Positions 10,909 to 20,151 of a stretch of 64,000 nucleotides of DNA are shown here, one piece after another. The notes under the pieces are model-generated. The model was given only the letters and a program-made list of their open reading frames with translations. It was not told the origin of the DNA and did not search any database. Each line of letters begins with the position of its first letter. The first letter of the stretch is position 1. The stretch spans positions 32,825 through 96,824 of the forward strand of contig JAQFWX010000130.1 in the NCBI GenBank assembly GCA_027605045.1. Direction: 5' to 3'. Position numbers and translations under genes: made by a program. Origin of the DNA: Phallus indusiatus (taxonomy: Eukaryota > Basidiomycota > Agaricomycetes > Phallales > Phallaceae).

Positions 10909-12209
10909 ATGTCTACTAAAAAGAAGCTGGGTACTCTAGTTGTCGTAGTCCTAAAAGCCGTGAGTCTTCATTATAAAATCTTGTGCCAAGAGCGTTGACT
11001 GAGTAAATTCAGCGACATCTTAAAGATTCGCATATCCTCTACAAGCAGGATCCATATGCTGTTGTTCAGCTAGGAAGCATAAAGCACCAGACCAAAGTAG
11101 AGCCTAAGGGAGGGCAACATCCTGTTTGGGATGATGAATTCCATATCGACATCTATAATCAGTCCGATCGCAAATTAAAGATTTCTGTGTATTCCAAGGA
11201 ATACAAGGACGATGAACTTATAGGTGAAACCGAAGTTGATATTAGCGAGACGTTAAGGAAAGGGGAGTTCGATGGTGAGTTAATCTTACCGGCTCTACTA
11301 AAATATTGGTTACAAATAGTCGACGTCTTCTTAGAATGGGTCACCTTGGAGCTCAATAAATCTTTCAGAGGAGAGATTTATCTGGAAATGACTTATTATT
11401 CTGCGGAACCCCCTCCACTCGTACGACGGCCGTCAAAGCTCCTCCCCAAGGATAGACTATCGAGACCTCCCGTCACGCCTCCCAAAGAACGAACATCACC
11501 ATATCTATCTCCTCAACAGGCCCCAGTTACGAGTTCGGGGCATCTGGCCATACCCGGTCAACCCGATACACCCTCTGGTCGGATTGCATCGCCCCATCCT
11601 CATACCCCGCAACCATCCCAAGGACTCCCGCCTTCTTTGCAAGTTCCTAAGATTCATCCAGGTCATCAATCTCCTCACCCGCCTTCAAACGCTTCGACGC
11701 CTCCAGTCCCATCAAATCATGATGCTATCCAAAATCTCTCTTTATCGTCCTCACTATCACATCCCTTTCCCCAATCCAGCAAATCACTATCTCCTTCGCC
11801 AGCTCCCCCCACTACAAACGCTACACCTCTCCCTCCACCGAAATTTCAGGATCCGACCTTGAAGAATATACCTTTCCTCGACATTGGACCGCAGCCTAAA
11901 GTAGGTTTATCACCTCCAAAGCCTCTCCAACACGTTCCGTCAGTTCTGCGTCCAACAAATCTCAGATCCTCCCCTATACCCATACAACCTCGAACCCCGC
12001 CTCAATTGCCTCCCAGACCTCAAGATCCTCAAGAGACGTTCAGACGTCAGCTGGAAGAAAGCGATGCCGAATTTGCCGCGAAACTAGCTGCAAGTGAGGG
12101 TGTCGATATTGAGAGATTGCGGATGGAGGAAGAAGATGCAGAACTGGCTCGACGACTGGCAGCAGAGGAAGGTGGAGATGAGGGTGACATACCCGGGGCT
12201 TGGCGATGA
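10909..12209 (+). CDS. C2-domain, proline-rich Fic1/Inn1-like cytokinesis protein
   Basis: Resembles S. pombe Fic1 and S. cerevisiae Inn1, which link the actomyosin ring to the ingressing membrane and bind SH3 proteins. Exons are 10909-10959, 11013-11274 and 11335-12209, all in phase. Residues about 1-120 form a C2 domain: KKKLGTLVVVVLKARHLKDS, DPYAVVQLG, GGQHPVWDDEFHIDIY, DDELIGETEVDISE, EWVTLELNKSFRGEIYLEMTY. A roughly 230-residue Pro/Ser-rich region with many PxxP motifs follows, suited to SH3 partners. The last about 60 residues are charged and helical, with two related segments: ESDAEFAAKLAASEG and EEDAELARRLAAEEG. These look like tandem ubiquitin-interacting-type helices. The start is the first ATG in frame with the C2 domain. 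Confidence is high for C2 and moderate for the family. Confidence 0.87.
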
Positions 12210-12555
12210 TTTGCTGGTATAATTTATTCCTTTTTATTTTAAAAGAGTCATTAATTAATCGATACTATGGTCCTGTTTGTTTTTATCACAATGAATTTTA
12301 GGCCTGTGAATACATAGAGCGCGGGTAGGCCGAAGTCGAGAGCATTCGCGATACAGATATTCTGACAAAAACATTGAGAAAGTTCAGTCTATTGAGTTTA
12401 CAATAAATGTCCTTGTTAAGTATTTTAAATTCTACGATTTCCACATGAACATAAGATAGCTCACTCCTAACGAAAAAGTACAAAAAAGAGATGAATACAT
12501 CATGCCATAAATTGTTATTGAGAACGACGAAACTTGAATAAAATATAATATACAT

Positions 12556-13458
12556 TCAGCATTGGTTCAATCCAGCACCGCAAAATTGCGCGGTAATCAG
12601 ATATACGAACACCTATTTCAATGACGTGAGTATGAAAATAATGCACTGAGATAGGGATAAAGATAGGGGACGAACCACACCAACAGCACCAGAAAGCGCC
12701 ATAATCTTCTGATTTTTCCAAAACATCTTTCGTCTAGCAGTCTTCGCACCCCGTCTAAACGCCAAACTCTGACCGGCCATTGTGTCCGTCTTATCAACCA
12801 GCAACTCAATCCTTTCACCCCGGCTCAAAATTTGTTCTACATTATGTACCATGATATCTTTGACTTGGCTTAATTCATTTTGAGCTTGTTGAATGGCATC
12901 GGCATTTTGGGATGATGAAGCGCCTGAGGATTGTTGGGCGTTGAAATCGGACATGAGTTTTGAAAGGACTGGACCGAAGGACTGTTGGAGGGCGTGATCT
13001 GAGTCTGGTGGTGTTGGGTGTTCCGCCGTGAATTGGCGTTGAACAGTTAGAAGGAATGAAAATGGTATGCGGCTACGTGTGAGCGTGAGTTCCATGACTA
13101 AGAAATGGGTCGATGGACATACCGCCCAAGCGAGTCATTAGCCATGACAAGGTATGTTATGCCGCCTTCAGAAACATAGTGAAAAAGATATTGCTCCCAA
13201 ACATCTTTGTAGATATAAGTTTAGTATTTGAGCAAAATTTGGCGTAAAAGAATACTGTACAAGTTAACTTGGAATTGTTCGGTGGAATCTTTGACAGGAT
13301 TTTGTGCACAGCTATGTAATTTCAAAGTCAAACCGTCAGATACGAAACCAATTAACATTTTTAGATGCAAAAAAACCTTGCGAAAAATTGTGATCCCCAT
13401 TAGACGCTTCAGCAAGTATAGTCGAAGTGCGCGCAACGACGGCGTGAATGAGGGACAT
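12556..13458 (-). CDS. longin-domain R-SNARE (VAMP7/Nyv1-type)
   Basis: Vesicle SNARE for fusion with late endosome, vacuole or plasma membrane. The assembled exons start at 13458 with MSLIHAVVARTSTILAEAS, continue AVHKILSKIPPNNSKLTY, then VWEQYLFHYVSEGGITYL, and complete the longin domain with GRRIPFSFLLTVQRQFTAEH. The SNARE helix follows: QAQNELSQVKDIMVHNVEQI, then an arginine zero-layer in ILSRGERIELL, then DKTDTMAGQSLAFRRGAK. A membrane anchor (KNQKIMALSGAVGV) is completed by the last exon VFVYLITAQFCGAGLNQC, with a stop at 12556-12558. The short luminal tail with two cysteines is like VAMP7-group tails. The final intron's exact donor (two in-phase choices) is uncertain. It is divergent from Sec61 beta. 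Confidence 0.9.
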
Positions 13459-13617
13459 GACGTAGAACGGAGCTGGGTAACTATGTCGGAAAGAGAGAAG
13501 CGGGAAGGTGTGACAACCTGCCGTGACGCAACCCACGCCTTACCTAAGCAAACTTTCCTTCGTGCCAGCAAACAGTGCACACGTTTACATATCCATCATT
13601 TCAACTCTTCAAAAACC

Positions 13618-14107
13618 ATGGTAAGTAAACCAAGACGTTCTCTTTAAATATCCCTCATAAAACGCTAATTACGCTCTTTCTTGAATTTAGTCTGACTCAG
13701 ACGCAGCACCACAACAGGTTAATGGACGTGCTAGTGGTGTAACCAAACCAGCTGGAGCAATTAGGTGCGCATTTACCCTGTTCATTAAGTTGACATCTTG
13801 AATTTACTCGTCTCTTTTCTCTCATAAAGACGTCGTGCGACCGGAAATGCTGTTAACCGACCGAACTCATCGCGTGCAGCTGGTGCAGGGGGATCATCCA
13901 GTACAATGCTCAAGCTATATACGGATGATTCACCAGGTCTCAGAGTGTGCGTTTATACCTTGAAATTCTTGTTATTTTATATTGAAAAATATTTTCTTAT
14001 GTTCACTTAGTGACCCCTTCATCGTTCTCGTTCTTTCACTTTCTTTCATCGCATCAATTTTCTTCCTCCACATATCCGCCAAAATCATCCGCGCATTCTC
14101 AAAATGA
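13618..14107 (+). CDS. SBH1: protein transport protein Sec61 subunit beta
   Basis: Tail-anchored beta subunit of the ER translocon. The first coding exon holds only the ATG (13618-13620) and is followed by a 70-nt intron. Exon 2 starts at 13691 and reads SDSDAAPQQVNGRASGVTKP. After another intron the conserved Sec61-beta core appears: RRRATGNAVNRPNSSRAAGA, GGSSSTMLKLYTDDSPGLRV. After a phase-2 intron the tail anchor is DPFIVLVLSLSFIASIFFLH, followed by ISAKIIRAFSK and a TGA at 14105-14107. The total is about 100 residues, which is normal for the family. It shares a 159-bp divergent promoter with the longin SNARE gene, so two secretory-pathway genes lie head to head. Confidence 0.96.
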
Positions 14108-15035
14108 TTAGGAACAACGGCCGACAAAGCGGCAAGCACAAAAGCTTGAATGCACGAGATGTACGATGCGGCCGGGCCAACCTTTCGACACTTATTAGCT
14201 GGAATATTAATTTAGTGTGATTATTTGTATGAAATGAGAATCAGGAGCCAATGAAATTTGGTAGAGTTCTCACTGGACATTATTTGTCAAAGTTGGTGCG
14301 CTCGTAATGGACACGCACCACTAAACTTTCAACAATCACCTCTGCCTAGCGGAAAGGTTTCTTCAGTTTCATGACCAGTCTTATGAAAAGGTGTGGCCAG
14401 CCCTGACGACGGAACGTATGGTTTGTTTTTCAGTTTGTGTCACCCACACTGCTTAGGGGGAACACCATTCGCTATGATTCTCCCACTAGATTGAGCGCGA
14501 GGCAGCGTCCCTTTACAGATATCGCGATTGGTGGTCTACCAATGTAAGGTGGAATTTGTATGCAGCGAGGGACTCGAGTCTTCCATCAATGATTATATCA
14601 AGCTGAAAGTTGGATATGGAGAATAATCCTTGCAACATGAATGGGAAAACAGGGTATCCTAGTTGCTAGTTCCTCGTCATTAAAACTCCAAGCTGACATT
14701 GGCAACCGTTTGGTGCCAGATGGGAAGCCTGCGTACGAATAGTGATAGACGGGTTTTTTGTAGGAAGTCCTCCTGCGCATTTGAGCTTTTCAGAGCTCAA
14801 TTTCCTACGTTATCTAGCTTGACACGATAGGACGCGAGAGTTGTTCAAGAGCATGCACACGATACGAGCTCGAATGGAGCGCTTACTTCAGCGTCCGAAG
14901 TTCCCTTATCCCGGAGATCGCCGAGAGCTCTATAATCTTTGCCTATCTCCTAAATAGCCACTGAAACTAAGAAATCCTCCTATCAACATCCATAACATCT
15001 TGTTCGCTCGACACACACATCTTTGACCGTTGGAA
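14108..15035. other. 928-bp intergenic region, nothing recognised
   Basis: Lies between the Sec61 beta and profilin genes on the same strand. A 60-codon minus-strand frame (14598-14780) shows no family features. I looked for tRNA A/B boxes and for U6-like or other snRNA sequence and saw none. It presumably includes the profilin promoter. Confidence 0.45.
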
Positions 15036-15657
15036 ATGTCCTGGCAAGGTATGGTTTCATTGATTTTACCATACTGAGTGAATAAAGTCTGTCGCGATCT
15101 CACTCTCTCTTGAAGCGTATGTCGATAACAATCTCCTTGGAACTGGGAAAATCTCCAAAGCAGCCATTTTAGGACAAGAAGGAGGTGTTTGGGCAACGAG
15201 TAAAAATTATCAGGTGAATTGAACCATGACCACATCATCCTCAAGATACACTTTTGTTGAATGAGCATTCCACCATTCACCATCCATCTCTTCCTTAATC
15301 GTTCGGCTTGGGTTTCGTCGTTATTATCATTAGCTTTCACCACAAGAGCAAACCACAATCCTTACCGCCCACAATAATCCAGATGCCACTCAAGCAAACG
15401 GCATTCGATTAGCCAATACCAAGTTTTTCACTCTATCGGCGGATCCTCGATCGATTTATGGGAAGAAAGGTGTACGTTCGTCTCGCTGTCATTGTGGTTT
15501 CTTGAGGACCACTTACATCATATAGGCCGACGGCTGCTTACTGGTCAAGAGTAAACGAGCTATTATTGTGGCGGAATACACTACACCTAACCAACATTCA
15601 GAAGCCGCCACCGTCGTGGAGTCCCTCGCTGATTATCTGATAAGTGTAGGATATTAA
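15036..15657 (+). CDS. PFY1: profilin
   Basis: Actin-monomer, poly-proline and PIP2-binding protein that feeds formin-driven actin assembly. There are four exons: 15036-15048 (MSWQ + 1 nt), 15116-15213 (AYVDNNLLGTGKISKAAILG...VWATSKNYQ), 15334-15471 (LSPQEQTTILTAHNNPD...NTKFFTLSADPRSIYGKKG), and 15526-15657 (ADGCLLVKSKRAIIVAEYTT...ESLADYLISVGY). All phases agree and the total of about 126 residues matches fungal profilins. The N-terminal MSWQxYVD and C-terminal DYLISVGY are the family signatures that form the poly-proline site. The gene stands alone between Sec61 beta and the haem lyase. Confidence 0.96.
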
Positions 15658-16075
15658 ACTTGGGAAAGTCAACGTCGAGTGGTTTCCCCAAGACCAAGTT
15701 CCCTCCGTGTTTTTGTATGTTTGCTTGTAATTTGTTCATATATTGTCACCTAACTTGTCAAGTTGAAAATATTGTGTGTAACCTTCATTTGAGTAGGGTT
15801 GAATTGTAAGCCCTGACAAAGTGTGCATGTGCGCGAAAGGATGTTTCCAATGAGAGTCTTTGAATCCGTGCTTTAGAGCTCATCTAGGTGTGACTGCGTT
15901 AACCGAGCAGAGTGCCGTAGCACAGAAAGACTGTTTGATGTAGATTCCTCCATTGTTTGTGCCAATAGCAAGCATAACAAATGTGGCTCTCTCTTCTGCA
16001 CAGGCTATCCATATGAAGAAAGTCGAAGTGCCCAAGTATTGGGGACACCGTGACATCAGCGTGACAATAAAAATC
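15658..16075. other. intergenic region upstream of the haem lyase gene
   Basis: 418 bp. The haem lyase frame stays open upstream to about 15953, but the first residues of the family match begin at MGQ (16076). I see no separate gene or RNA. Confidence 0.4.
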
Positions 16076-16933
16076 ATGGGCCAAACCACATCGCAGAGCT
16101 CACCTCCGCCTCAAAACCAAGCGAAATGTCCAATAGACCACAACTCTCAACGACCTGCAGAGTGTCCAATTCAACACTCAGCTTTAAACCCGCTTAATAA
16201 TATACCACAAGATCTTTCAAATTCACCTTCGGGCTCTTCAAATTTGTCGACGGAACGAGTGTCGTCTACTATCCCAAAAAACAGCTCCGGAGCGACCTGG
16301 GAATATCCTTCGCCCCAGCAATTTCATAATGCACTTGAACGGAAAGGAATGGGTACTGCGGAGGAAGACGTGGATATGATGGTGCAAGTGCATAATTGGC
16401 TGAATGAGGCAGCATGGAAGGAGGTTGTCAGATGGGAACAAAGAGCAAACCCCACGTTAGCATTAACAAAATTTTTTCACCCGTCGTAATACTCATGTTT
16501 TACTTATAGAGAAGACAAAATTGAACTTGCTCGATTTCAGGGTCGACCAGGAGAATTATCACCAAAAGCAAGACTATTTTTATTACTCGGACGCTTAATG
16601 CCATCCAAATTCAAGCAAGTGTCACTTTTCTCCTCTTTTGGCTTACTACCCGACTAATCCTAACTCTTTCGTAGTGACGAACCTCCCTTTGACCGGCACG
16701 ACTGGATTATCCGTCGACCACGAAGTAACGAAGAAGTTCGTTACGTTATAGATTACTACGGCGCACCTCCAGAACCCGATGGTACTCCCGCTTTTTCTCT
16801 TGATGTTCGACCTGCTTTGGATAGTTTCGGAAGCATACGCACCCGATTAGCCGTAGCCACTGAGGAAGTCTGGGCGGATCTACGAGCAATGCAGAATCGC
16901 AACTCTAGTAGTGGGCAAAGCGCTAGACAGTGA
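16076..16933 (+). CDS. CYC3: cytochrome c haem lyase (holocytochrome c synthase)
   Basis: Attaches haem to the CxxCH of apocytochrome c in the mitochondrial intermembrane space. The N-terminus (MGQTTSQSSPPPQNQ) is followed by two haem-regulatory CP motifs, KCPIDH and ECPIQH, as is usual for the family. Conserved core segments are WEYPSPQQFHNALERKGM, VHNWLNEAAWKEVVRWEQ, LARFQGRPGELSPKARLF, PPFDRHDWIIRRP, VRYVIDYYGAPPEPDGTPAF, and FSLDVRPALDSFGSIRTR. There are three coding exons. Intron 1 joins ...NPT to EDKIELARF. Intron 2 (16615-16674) appears to use a GC donor. Upstream in-frame ATGs exist (for example 16013), but MGQ matches other fungal starts. The stop is at 16931-16933. Confidence 0.93.
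16615..16674 (+). other. probable GC-AG intron
   Basis: The second intron of the haem lyase gene. The only donor that keeps KF-N-DEPPFDRHDW in frame is AA|GCAAGT. The nearby GT at 16619 would lead straight into an in-frame TGA. AG|GCAAGT is the known consensus for GC-AG introns. Confidence 0.6.
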
Positions 16934-17179
16934 ACCGAACCACTACGGTTTGGTCTTTTCCTTGAGTTGATTCACTGTGGCGGACGGATTATAATCCCCG
17001 AGGTTATTGCATGTAGTAGATACAATCATAATTCTTTGGTTGTTTAATTATCAGGATCTCATCCTTACATATTTTAAAAAGCATGTTTTAAAAAGTACAC
17101 TATATTACATTGATGTCCGTGGTAATAGATACAGCAATAAAGATGAACAGTCCGATTCGCTGAATTTTAAAATCAAAAG

Positions 17180-18414
17180 TCAATTAAACTCAAAAAACTG
17201 AAAAAGTGAGTAACGCGGCCTCTTGAATCTCCAACCAGAAACCCATTGCCTGAGTTGTGCTTTAGTGAATTTCTTCCCGCGTTGCTGAGTCGTTTTGTCG
17301 ATGCAACGTCCACGCTGCCAAGCCTTGACATCAAGCAAAGGGTGTTGTCTATGGCCGCGTTGCAAAACGCTCTGGGCGTCGGCATAAGTAGTGAATATAT
17401 CGATTGCTTCGATTTTTTCCCGCAGAGAGACCACACTGGTCTTATCACGTTCCCATAGATTATTATCCCATGTCATTCGTAAGTACCCCTGTACGTCAGA
17501 AGATAGCCCGAAACTCTGGAAGAATCTTGCAGGGTCTTTTTCAAAACATCGATAGTCTGCGTTATACTTATAGCTAGCTTCAGTCCAAGGCATTAGACCA
17601 CCAGAGCACATATTGAAAAGGAAAATGCCTAGTGACCAAATGTCGGTGGCAGCGGGAAGAGTGCATACTGACATCGCCTCGGGTAGACATTCTGAAAAAC
17701 ATGCTCAGTTGAGTAACACAAGAGCCTGAAAAGAGAAGAAGAGAAGAGGAATGCCTTACCTGGGGGCCAGTAAAAGCTCGTCCCGTCATAAAGACCCTCG
17801 TAGTTGTATATTATCGGCTTATTGACGCTACAACCAAAGTCGGTAAGCAAAACCCTTATCGTGCCTCCGTCCCGTTTGCAGAGGAAGTTTTCGGGTTTGA
17901 TATCACAATGATAGATCCCTTTACTGTGAATATGTGCCACAGCGTCGAGTACTTGCAAATATATAATTTTGAGCAGTGCGTTATTCCGCGAAAGAATTTC
18001 GCCATGTTTTTCGAGCATGTCAAAAAAGTCCCCATCTTTTACGTATTCAAAAAGAGTAAGAGTGTTTTCCGGTGTTTGATAAAACGAGTAGATTTGGACG
18101 ATGTTCGGATGAGGCAGAGCTTTCGTGTGTAGCGTGTACTCTTTTTTGAGATAAGGGAGAAAAGCAGGATCGCCTTTGCGAATGTCGACAACTTTGACAG
18201 CAATAAGTTTAGCCATCGTTGTCGTTTTAGTTCGAGTATTATTCCGGGGAGCTGGACATTCTTCTGCGAGATAAACGGAGCCGACTCCTCCCTGCCCGAG
18301 CCCAGAAATCAGGCAAACCGAGGCGCAGTCGAGTGCAGTACCTAAGAGAGGGTACCGCGTCCTATCTTTTGCGACTGAAATGATTCCGGAGTGTTTGCAA
18401 TGTCCCTTAGCCAT
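17180..18414 (-). CDS. Ser/Thr protein kinase, Ran1/Pat1-Sks1-like
   Basis: Eukaryotic protein kinase. The start at 18414 (MAKGHCKHSGIISVAKD) precedes LGQGGVGSVYLAEE (a glycine loop, degenerate at the third Gly), IAVKVVDIRKGDPAFLPYLKKE (VAVK lysine and C-helix), HPNIVQIYSFYQTPENTLTL, a hinge FEYVKDGDFFDML, the catalytic loop HCDIKPENFL and the metal-binding DFGCS. The activation segment crosses an intron, YWPP-ECLPEAMSV, into DIWSLGIFLFNMCSGGLMPW. The residue before the catalytic Asp is Cys (HCD rather than HRD), so this is a non-RD kinase. The tail EASYKYNADYRCFEKDPARF resembles Ran1/Ksp1-group kinases. An in-frame ATG at 18531 is possible. The stop is at 17180-17182. Confidence 0.87.
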
Positions 18415-19009
18415 TTCGGGATGATAATTGATGGTGGCGGTTTGAACGAAAGAGCGTCGTATCTTCTCGCGGAATAAGAGTTCTGCCTTTAAGGGGGTCG
18501 ACGATGGTAAGGGGGTGGCAGGTACCCGCAAAGCCCAAACGGTTGCTCAAAACCCAAAGCCAAGCATAAAAAAGTTCCAAACAATCGCGACTGATAAAGG
18601 AAATGAAATAAGATTTCGATTGATTCATGAGGTGCACAATGAAAGTTAATTCTTGAGTGATTCGCTGTCACATTGAAGCCTTCCTTGTCTGGCCGGTTCG
18701 ATAGCCGCAGGCGACATTATTCGTGCCTCGTACAACGTACAAGCCGTCTATGATGGGATACAGTGAAAGAACGATGGTAAGGATTCACCTAGCCCGTGTG
18801 GGTGTGATGATGGTGACAACGCGATATGTGCTCTGGCGCTCGAGAGCTCCGCGCGAGCACCTTCGCTCGCTAACTAACGGTGAATTCGCCACGGCCTGCC
18901 GCTTTGCACCACCGACAACGATCTATTCACCAGCACCACCAAAACGAGCTTTGACCGACAAATACAAGCAGGACTTTCTTTTTTATCCGTGTTTTCTTCC
19001 TAAAATGAC
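18415..19009. other. intergenic region
   Basis: About 595 bp between the kinase start and the Etp1-like remnant. It includes a local GC-rich patch at 18835-18870 (repeated CTCG/GCGAG). No gene was recognised. Confidence 0.4.
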
Positions 19010-19918
19010 ATGAACGGTTATAGCCTTCGATTCCGATTGACCAAAGGCTACGTACACCATAGCACTACTTCTCCGAGTCCGGGTCCGAGTCTTTATTGGC
19101 TCAAACATCTATTTGAAAAAATACCCTCGCACCGCCATTTAGCGACTTATACTCATCATTATACTGATTTCAACATCGAAGGAAAGACGACGAACGATTG
19201 ATCATTGGAGATTTGGAAGTATCGTTATTGATTGACTGGATTCGGGAGTCAAAAGCCTGAGCCTACTATTGAGGAGTCTGACTTAAAAATGGAACAAGAG
19301 GCTTCTGTTTTTAAACTTCTGCGTAAGCTTTGAATTTTATTCTTCCTGCAAAAGGTTCTAATGTTACTTTCTCGTAGACGAGAATAAATTTGTTGTAAGG
19401 AACACAGATAGCCCAACAAAACACATATCCTCTCACAAGGGGGCACATTCTTACCCGAAAAGGCTGTACACGTCTATCACACTCACAACTATAATCAAAA
19501 CATTGCAACTTTTGTGAACAATCATGACCGGGAGGAAAAAATGAGAGCGCCTACTCTTCTCCTACAAATGAATTTAAAAATTCATTGAAATTAGATGGTG
19601 TTGCCAACGTGGAAGATGCAAACGATGGAACAACACTTGCTGTTCTTGCTGTGCCGTCGTACATGACACTTGTTGATTTTATGACTTTTATTGTTCCTGC
19701 TTCGGAGAATGTGGCGCTTTTGAGGATGACTCGGTGACTAGAATCTATTTTTTTTTTGGGTCTTTTTAGGAACTAATGGTTTGTTCTGTCCTTTTAGCGA
19801 TTCGTCACCCAATTGCTCAATAGTGTTGCTAAGATTATCTAGGGACGACGTCGTGCTCTTGTCACAAGAATACAATGGTCGTCCGTTCAACGCTCCCAGC
19901 AGGGTTGAGAGTTTTGAG
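19010..19918 (+). pseudogene. truncated Etp1/BRAP2-type N-terminal domain remnant
   Basis: The frame at 19570-19733 reads LAVLAVPSYMTLVDFMTF then IVPASENVALLRMTR. After an apparently intact intron (19734-19797) it continues RDSSPNCSIVLLRLSRDD, EYNGRPFNAPS. This is the RRM-like N-terminal domain of BRCA1-associated protein 2/Etp1 (family pattern: LAVPxxMTxxDFxxFxxP, RDSSPN, NGKPFN). Further upstream DHWRFGSIVID (19200-19232) matches the usual WRFGxIxIDW, but the next codon is TGA. A 4-nt ATTG duplication could explain the break. The RING and ZnF-UBP domains that should follow are absent, because the MLKL-like gene starts at 20152. Best read as a broken fragment of an ubiquitin-ligase gene. Confidence 0.6.
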
Positions 19919-20151
19919 GTATGAAATTGTTGAATGTAAGTCATTAAGCCTGAGGGCAACGCGCATCCTAACACAATGCAGCTACAATTGGACGGAATTG
20001 AATGCTGTTCCCAGAGGCTATACAGAAGCTTCCCGACAGGCATGGGAAAAGCGCGTATTCGACATATATTAAACCATCGATGTAGATCGATATATCATAT
20101 TATTCACATAGTTGGTGTAGCACTTCACGCCACACAATCTGTCTTCAAAGT

